Positions 1 to 5,507 of a DNA stretch of 5,507 nt are shown in pieces. This DNA comes from JACDBZ01 sp038233215 (GTDB lineage: Bacteria; Chloroflexota; Limnocylindria; QHBO01), in NCBI GenBank assembly GCA_038233215.1, contig JBBSML010000062.1, positions 1 to 5,507 on the forward strand. The letters are read 5' to 3'. Position numbers and translations under genes: made by a program. Position 1 is the stretch's first letter. Each line of letters opens with the position of its first letter. Below the pieces are notes generated by a model. It ran no database searches, was not told the DNA's origin, and saw nothing but the letters and a program-made list of their open reading frames with translations.

Positions 1-552
1 GAAGACCAGGAGGCTGTACGGGACGATGTCGAACAGCGTGCTCGACCCGACCCAGCGCAGGGAGTCGGGCACGCCGGAGCCGGTCTGCACCGTCATGAGC
101 TGCCAGACGTTGGCCAGCCCCAGCACGACGAAGCTCATTCCCAGGGTCATGATCAGCGGGTGGACCCGGAACACGCCGACGCCGACGCCGGTCACCAAGC
201 CGGCCAGCGCCGCCGCCACCAACGCCACCGCGATCGCGAACGGCACGCCACCCGGGCTGTTCACCAGGGTGGCGGTGACGAATCCGGCCATCGAGGCCAC
301 CGCGCCCACCGACAGGTCGATGCCGCCGGTGAGCATCGTCAGCGTCTGGCATCCGGCCAGGATCGCGAGCGGGACCGCGGTGCGCAGGATCGTGCCAGCC
401 CATGGGAGCCCAACGGTCCCCGGGCGCACGATCTGGATGATGATCACCAGGACCAGCAGCAGGAAGAGGAGGGGGATCAGCGGCCGGTCGCGGAAGAGCG
501 CCCGCCAACCGCTCACGCTCGTCAGGGAGCCCATAGTGACGGCTGCGCTCAT
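1..552 (-). CDS. CUT2-family sugar ABC transporter permease 2 (RbsC-like), 3' end missing
   Basis: This is an inner-membrane permease of the BPD_transp_2 (RbsC/CUT2) family. Only the first 184 residues are present, and the frame stays open to the left edge; relatives are usually about 310-350 residues. Translating from the ATG at 552-550 gives a short basic N-terminus with W16, R17, R21 and R23. A very hydrophobic segment follows at residues 25-41, then the family motif GGIDLSVGA at 76-84. Further hydrophobic segments lie around 104-124 and 131-146. The ATG overlaps the TGA of permease 1 in an ATGA junction, so translation is probably coupled; upstream there is only a weak GGCGGG. It is clearly a different protein from permease 1, so the pair should form a heteromeric channel. 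The family is certain; the substrate is unknown. Confidence 0.93.
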   Translation of the reverse strand, partial: MSAAVTMGSLTSVSGWRALFRDRPLIPLLFLLLVLVIIIQIVRPGTVGLPWAGTILRTAVPLAILAGCQTLTMLTGGIDLSVGAVASMAGFVTATLVNSPGGVPFAIAVALVAAALAGLVTGVGVGVFRVHPLIMTLGMSFVVLGLANVWQLMTVQTGSGVPDSLRWVGSSTLFDIVPYSLLVF

Positions 553-1553
553 GCTCGCGCCCGCCTGAGCTCGAGCAGGCTGCCGACCATCACCACCCCG
601 ATGAGGATGACTCCCTGAGACACGACCGCGAGGTTGGTGTTGATGTTGAGGAACGTCATGTCGGTGCGGATCAGGCTAAGCACCACGACCGCCACGACCG
701 GCCCGAATACACCGCCGCGTCCTCCGGCCAGGCTCACGCCACCCAGGACGATGGCGGCCACGCTCAGCAGCGTGTAGGGACCCGGAACCGGGGTGCCGAT
801 GCCGGTGCTGGCGGTGAGCGACAGGCCGCCCAGCGCGGCGAACAGCCCCGCCAGCGCGTAGGCCAGGATCTTAGTGCGACCGATCGAGACCCCGCTCCGG
901 AATGCGGCCAGGGGATCGCTCCCGACCGCGTACAGCGACAGCCCGAACCGTGTGCGCGAGATCGGCAGCCAGATGACGGCCACCACCACGACCAGGAGCA
1001 CGGCGGCCCTTGGGAGCCAGTCGAAGACCAGCGAACCGCGCGCAAGGTCCTTGAGCCAGTCGGCTGCCGCCCCGCCCGGCGCCGCGCGAACCAGGAGGGC
1101 GAACCCGGCCCAGACGAAGAGCATCGCCAATGTCACCACGATGTCCGGAACCCGGGTCACGACCACCAGGGCGCCGTTGATGGCGCCCAGGACGAGGCCC
1201 AGGAGCAGGACGATGAGAACCGCCACGATGGCGAACTCGGCGCTCTGTCCATCCATGAGCGTGGCCGCGACGACGCTGGTGAGCGCCATCATCGACCCGA
1301 TCGAGAGATCGATGCCCCCCGAGATGACGACGACCGCCTGGGCCACCGCCGCCAGCGCCAGGGGCAGCACCGAGATCGCCAGGCCCTGGATGCCCGCCAC
1401 CCCGTAGCGCGGCTGGATGACGCGGGTGAAGATGAGCAGGAGGATGAGGAAGCCCAGCAGACCCAACGTCCAGGCATTGCGGCGGCCCCACTCGACGGCC
1501 GACTGCACGCGGCTGGATCCGCCCGACGGTGCCGTGCTCACCGATGCGGTCAT
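549..1553 (-). CDS. CUT2-family sugar ABC transporter permease 1 (RbsC-like)
   Basis: This is a complete 334-residue permease of the BPD_transp_2 (RbsC) family, of normal length, forming part of the membrane channel for a sugar or related ligand. A Ser/Gly-rich cytoplasmic N-terminus (1-27) precedes the first membrane segment (about 28-43). The family motif GGIDLSIGS is at 79-87. More hydrophobic segments lie near 107-132, 137-156 and 184-197. The cytoplasmic loop thought to contact the ATPase starts with YAVGSDPLAAFRSGV (208-222) and runs into a membrane segment at about 229-245. The late conserved stretch VLGGVSLAGGRGGVFG is at 269-284, and the C-terminus is basic (ELRRARA). The start overlaps the ATPase stop by 4 nt (ATGA) and the stop overlaps the permease 2 start by 4 nt, indicating coupled translation and matched stoichiometry. 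No strong Shine-Dalgarno sequence is visible, as expected for coupled genes. The substrate cannot be read from the sequence. Confidence 0.95.
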   Translation of the reverse strand: MTASVSTAPSGGSSRVQSAVEWGRRNAWTLGLLGFLILLLIFTRVIQPRYGVAGIQGLAISVLPLALAAVAQAVVVISGGIDLSIGSMMALTSVVAATLMDGQSAEFAIVAVLIVLLLGLVLGAINGALVVVTRVPDIVVTLAMLFVWAGFALLVRAAPGGAAADWLKDLARGSLVFDWLPRAAVLLVVVVAVIWLPISRTRFGLSLYAVGSDPLAAFRSGVSIGRTKILAYALAGLFAALGGLSLTASTGIGTPVPGPYTLLSVAAIVLGGVSLAGGRGGVFGPVVAVVVLSLIRTDMTFLNINTNLAVVSQGVILIGVVMVGSLLELRRARA

Positions 1554-3085
1554 GCCGGTCCCGCCGGTTCCGCCGTGGCAGCAACGGCGCCGCCGCCATC
1601 GGCGGCCAGGTTGTGCGCGGCCCGCAGCAGGGTCGGCTCATCGGCATCGGCGGCGTCCATCTCATCGACCACCTGACCGCCGAAGATGACGATGGCCCGA
1701 TCACACGCGAGCTGGATCTCCTTGAGCTCGGAGGTGTACAGGAGGACCGAGGCCCCCGATCCCGCGAGGTCACGCAGCAGCCGATAGATCTGGTGCTTGG
1801 TCCGGATGTCGATGCCGCGCGTCGGATCGAAGCAGAGAAGGGTCTGGATGCCCCGCGCGACCCAGCGCGCGATGGTGACCTTCTGCTGGTTGCCGCCGGA
1901 GAGGCGTCGCACCTCGTTCGCTGCCCGTGCGTCGATCTGGAGCGTGGCCACCGCCTCGTCGATGGTACGCCCCTCGGCGGACGCATCGATGCGGCCCCAG
2001 CCCCGGATCGGGGCGCTGAACGGCAACGCGATGTTCTCGCGCACCGATCGCTGCATCAGCAACGCCTCGGCCCGGTCGGCTGCGACGTAGACCACGCCGG
2101 CCCGGATCGCATCGGCGGGGTGATGGAATTCCACCGGAGCTCCGTCGAGCAGGACCTGACCCCCGTCGCTGCGCTCGGAGCCCGCAAGGATGTTGAACAG
2201 CTCGTCCTGGCCCTGTCCCTCCAGGGCGACCACGCCGAGCACCTCGCCGGCTCGCAGGTCGAACGAGACGCCGTCCAGCTTCGTCCTCCTGGTCAATCCC
2301 TTGACGGACAGCCTCGGGGCAAGGTCTCCCGCGGACGCCGCCGCCGCCCCGGCGGCGGATCGGGCGCCGATCTCGCTCGCGATCTCGCCGAGCATGAGTT
2401 CGACGATGCGCTCCTCGGACCCCGCTTCGACGTCGACGACACCGACGGTCTCCCCTTCGCGGAGGACCGTGGCTCGGTCGCAGACGGCGGCGATCTCGAT
2501 CATCCGGTGCGAGATGAAGAGCACCGATCCGGCGCCGCCACGCCGTTGACCGATGACGTCCAGGACGCGCTCGGTGAGATTCGCCGGCAGCGCAGCGGTC
2601 ATCTCATCCAGGATGAGCACGTCCGGGTCGATGGCCAGCGCGCGCGCCAGGTCGATGATGCGCAGGGAGGCCAGCGGCAGCCGCCGCGCCATGCGCGACG
2701 TGTCGAGATCCGCCAGTCCGAGCTGCTGCAACCAGTCACGGAATGGCTCGGTGGGTGTCTCAGTCAGCCGCAGATTGGATCTGATGTCGAGGTCGGGGAT
2801 GAGCGACGGCTCCTGGTAGACGGAGATCACGCCACCGCGTCGAGCCTCGAGGGGTGAATGAACCGTGCGATCCCGGCCGCGAACCGCGATGCGGCCGCTG
2901 TCAGGGGTCACCGCGCCGGTGAGGATCTTGACGAACGTGCTCTTGCCCGCACCGTTTGCTCCCATCAGCGCGTGAACCTCGCCCGGCTTCACGGCGAGCG
3001 ACGCCGAGCGCAGGGCGACGACGGCGCCGTATCGCTTGGATACGTCCGATGCGTCGAGCAGGAAGTCGGTCGTCGTGGCTGTCAT
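1550..3085 (-). CDS. Sugar ABC transporter ATPase with two nucleotide-binding domains (RbsA-like)
   Basis: This 511-residue cytoplasmic ATPase drives a CUT2 transporter and has the usual length for RbsA-type proteins. NBD1 has aromatic Y19, Walker A GANGAGKS (42-49), Q-loop Q91, Walker B ending D160 with catalytic E161, and H-loop H193. Its signature motif is degenerate (LPLAS, 136-140). An Ala-rich linker at about 239-257 leads to NBD2. NBD2 lacks a Walker A lysine (EGQGQDE, 289-295) and has CFDPT (418-422) where LDEPT is usual, but keeps a perfect signature LSGGNQQK (395-402). A low-complexity Ala/Gly/Pro tail follows from about 496. The start at 3085 puts the first conserved strand at the normal distance from the N-terminus. 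An in-frame extension to 3352 was rejected because it runs into the binding-protein gene. No Shine-Dalgarno sequence precedes the ATG. The stop overlaps permease 1 by 4 nt. Confidence 0.95.
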   Translation of the reverse strand: MTATTTDFLLDASDVSKRYGAVVALRSASLAVKPGEVHALMGANGAGKSTFVKILTGAVTPDSGRIAVRGRDRTVHSPLEARRGGVISVYQEPSLIPDLDIRSNLRLTETPTEPFRDWLQQLGLADLDTSRMARRLPLASLRIIDLARALAIDPDVLILDEMTAALPANLTERVLDVIGQRRGGAGSVLFISHRMIEIAAVCDRATVLREGETVGVVDVEAGSEERIVELMLGEIASEIGARSAAGAAAASAGDLAPRLSVKGLTRRTKLDGVSFDLRAGEVLGVVALEGQGQDELFNILAGSERSDGGQVLLDGAPVEFHHPADAIRAGVVYVAADRAEALLMQRSVRENIALPFSAPIRGWGRIDASAEGRTIDEAVATLQIDARAANEVRRLSGGNQQKVTIARWVARGIQTLLCFDPTRGIDIRTKHQIYRLLRDLAGSGASVLLYTSELKEIQLACDRAIVIFGGQVVDEMDAADADEPTLLRAAHNLAADGGGAVAATAEPAGPA

Positions 3086-3110
3086 GGGTGCCTGACCAGG
3101 GAGGTGAGGT

Positions 3111-3143
3111 GAGGGGGCTGCCGGATCGACCGGCAGCCCCCTC
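3111..3143 (-). promoter_or_regulatory. Intercistronic GC-rich stem-loop after the binding-protein gene
   Basis: This is a perfect inverted repeat. The 14-base arms are GAGGGGGCTGCCGG (3111-3124) and CCGGCAGCCCCCTC (3130-3143), with a 5-base loop. It starts 15 nt after the binding-protein stop and ends 25 nt before the ATPase ATG. There is no T-run after it on either strand, so it is not a canonical intrinsic terminator. In ABC operons such hairpins behind the binding-protein gene often protect the upstream mRNA from 3' exonucleases or stop some transcripts, giving more binding protein than transporter. That role is inferred here. Confidence 0.82.
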
Positions 3144-3158
3144 GCTTGGTCCGACGAA

Positions 3159-4283
3159 CTACTCGTCGCCGGGGCCGTTGCACTCGATTGCCTGCTCGGG
3201 CGTGTAGGTGGTGAAGCCCTCGATCTGGAGGCCCAGCGGCCAGAGTGGATCGAGACCATCGACCTGCCACGACTCGAGCAGCGCCTTGCCGTCGTCGGAG
3301 GTGTTGTCCGCCACGACCGGGTCGAGGAGGACGGTGTTCGGCTGCTCCGCATCGGCCGCCGTCTCGACGTCTTCGCCGTTCAGGAGCTTCAGCGCCAGGT
3401 TGACGCCGGCGCCGCCGACGGCCGCGGTGTTGGTCACCGCCGCGCCCTCGAGGCCCGGATAGCCCTCCTCGTCGAGCAGCTGTGCGACGAACGCGCCGAG
3501 GTCCGCGCCGACGATCGGCACGAAGTCCTTGTTCGCGGCCTGGATGGCGTCGACGACCTGGGAGTCCATGCCGGACGTCCAGATGCCGTCGATGTCGTCG
3601 TACTGGCCACTCGCCAGGAAGTCGTTGATGAGCTGGGTGGTGGTTGCCGGATCCCAGCTGGTGAACACGCCGTCCTCGTTCGGGACGACGGTGATGTCCG
3701 GGAACTCCTCCAGGACGTTCTTGAACCCGATATCACGGTCGCTGTCGGCCGGGTGGCCGGCCAGGCCGCGCATGTAATAGACGGTTCCCTCGCCGCCAAG
3801 CTGCTCGAAGAGCCAGCGAGCGCCGAGCTCCGCGTACTTGATCTGGTTGTTGTAGAGGTTGTAGGTGTTCTCGTCAGTGACGAAGGCATCGACCGAGACC
3901 GTCGTGATGCCGGCCTCGTTGGCCTCCGCCAGCGCCGGGTTGAGCGCCTCGGGATCGTTCGGGTTGAACACGATGGCGTCGACGCCCGCGGCGATGAGGT
4001 CGCGGATGTCGGACAGCTGCCCGGCAGCATCCGTGTTGCGATGGATGGTCGTCAGGTCGGCGACCTGGCCGGAGGCAAGCGCCTCAGCCTTGGCCGTGCA
4101 GACCTGCTCCTCGCGGAACCCGTTTCCGACGCCACCGGCGTTCGAATACCCGATCGCGTAGCTCGCGTCCCCGCCGCCGCTCGTGGGCTCGGATGAACCG
4201 CTTCCGGTTCCTCCGCACGCGCTGACGATGAGTGCGACCGCAGCAATCCCGATGAGGCTGCGAGCCGTCCTAATCTGCTTCAT
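3159..4283 (-). CDS. Sugar-binding lipoprotein of a CUT2 ABC transporter (RbsB/YtfQ-like, Peripla_BP_4)
   Basis: This 374-residue lipoprotein should capture the ligand outside the membrane and deliver it to the transporter encoded downstream. It has a basic N-terminus (K2, R5, R8), a hydrophobic stretch (about 10-21) and a lipobox VSAC with lipidated C23. A Gly/Ser-rich linker extends to about residue 38. The type I periplasmic-binding fold starts at YAIGYSNAGG (42-51). Family landmarks are FNPNDPEALNPAL (106-118), VDAF (131-134) with D132, R172 in RGLAGH, and GADLG (259-263) with D261. The start at 4283 is chosen because GGAGGAG lies 8 nt upstream and the signal peptide begins there. The in-frame reading back to 4502 overlaps the SIS gene and would bury the signal peptide. 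The fold and role are secure; the ligand is not. The mature protein has only two other cysteines, C62 and C368. Confidence 0.95.
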   Translation of the reverse strand: MKQIRTARSLIGIAAVALIVSACGGTGSGSSEPTSGGGDASYAIGYSNAGGVGNGFREEQVCTAKAEALASGQVADLTTIHRNTDAAGQLSDIRDLIAAGVDAIVFNPNDPEALNPALAEANEAGITTVSVDAFVTDENTYNLYNNQIKYAELGARWLFEQLGGEGTVYYMRGLAGHPADSDRDIGFKNVLEEFPDITVVPNEDGVFTSWDPATTTQLINDFLASGQYDDIDGIWTSGMDSQVVDAIQAANKDFVPIVGADLGAFVAQLLDEEGYPGLEGAAVTNTAAVGGAGVNLALKLLNGEDVETAADAEQPNTVLLDPVVADNTSDDGKALLESWQVDGLDPLWPLGLQIEGFTTYTPEQAIECNGPGDE

Positions 4284-4291
4284 GAACGAAA

Positions 4292-4298
4292 CTCCTCC
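4292..4298 (-). promoter_or_regulatory. Strong Shine-Dalgarno sequence of the binding-protein gene
   Basis: GGAGGAG on the minus strand lies 8 nt before the ATG at 4283. It is the strongest ribosome-binding site in the window and decides the start of the binding protein against the longer reading to 4502. It fits the high expression expected for a binding protein. The 85-nt gap it sits in (4284-4368) shows no recognisable -10/-35 promoter pair. Confidence 0.85.
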
Positions 4299-4368
4299 AT
4301 GACGTGACCGCAGCTCCTTGATGAAGTGCCGGTCGTTGGTGAGATGCCTGGGATGAGGTGTCGCCTCG

Positions 4369-5166
4369 TCACCCACCTCCTTGCTGGTCGATAGCACGGG
4401 CGATGCGCCGGGCATGCTCTTGATAGGCCTGGTCGAACAGCTCTCCGGAGCGCTCCTCCCCCGCCACTGACGCACGGGTGATGACCGGCGGCATGGCGCC
4501 ACGCTCCACGAGGAGCTCGGCGATCCGGACCTTCAGGGAGTTGACGATGGCCACCGCGGTGAGCGTCGAGCCGGGGCCGACGGGCGTATCGAGGCCGTCG
4601 ATTCGGCACAGGGCGTCCGCGTGCGGCGTGCACAGGTCGATCACGAGGTCCGCCTCATCGAGCAGTCGCGAGCCCGCCGCGTCCGACGGCGGCCCCGACA
4701 TCGACTGTTCGACCGACGTGACCGCGATGACCCGCATGCCACGCGCCCGCGCCCCGCGGGCGATCTCGACCGGGACCGCCGAGTGCCCGCTGGCCGAGAA
4801 GACGATCATCACGTCCTGTGGGCCGAAGCGGAAATTGCTGAGAATCACTTCGGCCAGCCCCGGCATGCGCTCGATGGCCATCGCCTGGCGCTGGCCGTTG
4901 GCTCCGACGACCTGCGTGTGGAACGTCATCGAGAGCTCGACGATCGGGTTGAATCCCGGATACGAGCCATAGCGCGGGAACATCTCCTCGACCGGGATGC
5001 GCGAGTGACCGGTGCCGAAGAGATGGACGAGGCCGTCCGCCGCGATCGCGTCGGCACACCATCCGCTCGCGCGCTCGATCGCCTCACCCTGTGTCGCCGC
5101 GACGCGGGCGAGCAGCGACTGGGCCTCGGTGACCCAGCGCAGCGTCGACGTGGCGGTGGCCGTCAT
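4369..5166 (-). CDS. SIS-domain phosphosugar-binding protein (COG4821/UPF0309-like)
   Basis: This 265-residue protein is probably cytoplasmic, since no signal peptide or membrane segment is visible. It has one SIS (sugar isomerase) fold, which binds phosphosugars. An N-terminal helical part (about 10-45) is followed by the strand and loop HLFGTGHS (48-55). FPRYGSYPGFNPI (63-75) resembles the family's conserved stretch before the first ligand loop. The second phosphate-binding loop is FSASGHS (123-129), and a helix following PVGPGS (195-200) closes the domain. Relatives of this family often sit beside sugar transporters, and the reaction of most is unknown; isomerase or MurQ-like ether-cleaving activity are both possible. 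The ATG lies 2 nt after the deoC stop, so the two are surely co-transcribed and probably act on the same pathway. The stop at 4369 leaves 85 nt before the binding-protein start. Confidence 0.88.
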   Translation of the reverse strand: MTATATSTLRWVTEAQSLLARVAATQGEAIERASGWCADAIAADGLVHLFGTGHSRIPVEEMFPRYGSYPGFNPIVELSMTFHTQVVGANGQRQAMAIERMPGLAEVILSNFRFGPQDVMIVFSASGHSAVPVEIARGARARGMRVIAVTSVEQSMSGPPSDAAGSRLLDEADLVIDLCTPHADALCRIDGLDTPVGPGSTLTAVAIVNSLKVRIAELLVERGAMPPVITRASVAGEERSGELFDQAYQEHARRIARAIDQQGGG

Positions 5167-5168
5167 GC

Positions 5169-5507
5169 TCAGTATCCGCCCCCGTCGACCGAGGCGGACG
5201 CCATCGGCGCGGCTCCGGCCCGTCGAGATCGGAAGTCATCGATGATCGCCTTCGTCTGGGTGGCGCCGATGCGGCTGACGCCGAGGTTCATGACGTCGAT
5301 GAGCCCGTCGAGCGTCCGCACCCCACCCGCCGCCTTGACCTGCACCTTATCGGAGACGGTACGTCGCATGAGGGCGAGGTCCTCGTGGGTGGCGCCCGAC
5401 GGAGCGAACCCGGTGGATGTCTTGACGAAATCCGCCCCGGCCTGCTCCACCAGCCGCGATCCCCGTTCCTTCTCGGCGTCGCTGAGGTAGGCGTTCTCGA
5501 GGATGAC
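5169..5507 (-). CDS. deoC: Deoxyribose-phosphate aldolase (class I aldolase), C-terminal part
   Basis: The last 112 residues of a DeoC-family aldolase are present; the start lies beyond the right edge. DeoC cleaves 2-deoxyribose-5-phosphate to acetaldehyde and glyceraldehyde-3-phosphate. Counting from the first residue visible here, VILENAYL opens the fragment. GADFVKTSTGF (24-34) carries the Schiff-base lysine K29, and VKAAGGVRT (57-65) carries the second active-site lysine K58. SRIGAT (78-83) is the late phosphate-binding strand. The protein ends in Gly-Gly-Gly-Tyr, and in E. coli DeoC a C-terminal tyrosine takes part in catalysis, so the fragment looks functional. A GTG at 5448-5450 is internal, because the conserved sequence continues upstream of it. 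The gene ends 2 nt before the SIS gene. A paralogous aldolase acting on a different phosphosugar cannot be excluded. Confidence 0.92.
   Translation of the reverse strand, partial: VILENAYLSDAEKERGSRLVEQAGADFVKTSTGFAPSGATHEDLALMRRTVSDKVQVKAAGGVRTLDGLIDVMNLGVSRIGATQTKAIIDDFRSRRAGAAPMASASVDGGGY
5175..5183 (-). promoter_or_regulatory. Probable Shine-Dalgarno sequence of the SIS gene, inside the deoC 3' end
   Basis: The purine-rich GGGGGCGGA lies 8 nt before the SIS ATG at 5166. It is formed by the codons for the glycine tail of DeoC. It is not a perfect AGGAGG, but no better site exists and the 2-nt gap to the deoC stop suggests coupled translation. Confidence 0.55.

Noticed and set aside
26..618. 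Plus-strand open frames opposite permease 2.
   Set aside because: The minus strand from 552 to 1 translates without a stop into a BPD_transp_2 permease with the GGIDLSVGA motif. The plus-strand frames are low-complexity shadows.
1529..2857. A 442-codon open frame on the plus strand lying antisense to the ATPase gene.
   Set aside because: The minus-strand frame encodes a full RbsA-type ATPase with all its motifs. The plus-strand translation is Arg/Asp/Gly-rich with no recognisable domain, as expected from high-GC codon bias on the opposite strand.
4280..4300. A six-codon mini-ORF (MEEFRS) whose stop overlaps the binding-protein ATG in an ATGA junction.
   Set aside because: Its ATG overlaps the Shine-Dalgarno sequence of the binding protein and it has no site of its own, so it is most likely a chance reading. 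A leader-peptide role cannot be ruled out without conservation data.
4355..4367. A small inverted repeat (GAGG...CCTC) just after the SIS stop.
   Set aside because: The stem is only 4 bp with no T-run, which is expected by chance in sequence this GC-rich.
4284..4502. An N-terminal extension of the binding protein back to 4502.
   Set aside because: It overlaps the SIS gene for about 130 nt, would bury the lipoprotein signal peptide, and ignores the strong Shine-Dalgarno sequence before 4283.
1550..5166. Similar N-termini (MTA...) in the SIS protein, the ATPase and permease 1.
   Set aside because: The shared stretch is only three residues, and Thr/Ala-rich starts are common in GC-rich genomes; no repeat extends beyond the first codons.
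4621..5490. A 289-codon plus-strand open frame opposite the SIS and deoC genes.
   Set aside because: The translation is an Arg/Asp-rich shadow without a recognisable domain, while both minus-strand genes show catalytic or ligand-binding motifs.

Overview
This window is GC-rich (by eye about two thirds G+C), and all six recognisable genes lie on the minus strand. Read in transcription order from the right edge to the left edge, they form one sugar-uptake and catabolism operon: deoC (3' part only), a SIS-domain phosphosugar-binding protein, a lipoprotein sugar-binding protein, a double-domain ABC ATPase, and two different CUT2/RbsC-type permeases, the second cut by the left edge. The high G+C, the Gly/Ser-rich linker after the lipobox cysteine and the tight gene packing fit an actinobacterium or a Chloroflexota member. 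This is an inference, because no rRNA or other marker gene is present.

Layout: deoC (5507 to 5169) is followed after 2 nt by the SIS gene (5166 to 4369). An 85-nt gap then leads to the binding-protein gene (4283 to 3159), which has the best Shine-Dalgarno sequence in the window. A 73-nt gap with a perfect 14-bp GC-rich stem-loop (3111-3143) separates it from the ATPase gene (3085 to 1550). The ATPase and permease 1 (1553 to 549), and permease 1 and permease 2 (552 to beyond 1), overlap by 4 nt in ATGA start/stop junctions. No stretch without a gene exceeds 85 nt. I saw no tRNA, rRNA, CRISPR array, insertion sequence or phage element.

How the genes work together: the lipoprotein would capture a sugar or sugar-like ligand outside the membrane. 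The two permeases would form a heteromeric channel, as in other two-permease CUT2 systems such as YtfT/YjfF or LsrC/LsrD, and the tandem ATPase would power it. The SIS protein and DeoC would process phosphorylated intermediates inside the cell. DeoC points to a route ending in acetaldehyde and glyceraldehyde-3-phosphate, for example from a 2-deoxypentose. The substrate is not proven: the kinase and regulator expected for such a pathway are not in the window, and the binding protein lacks one arginine typical of ribose binders.

This looks like an ordinary type of operon with an unassigned substrate rather than a wholly new system. The points most worth a second look are the stem-loop behind the binding-protein gene, the complementary degeneration of the two ATPase sites, and the unresolved substrate of the DeoC/SIS/CUT2 combination.
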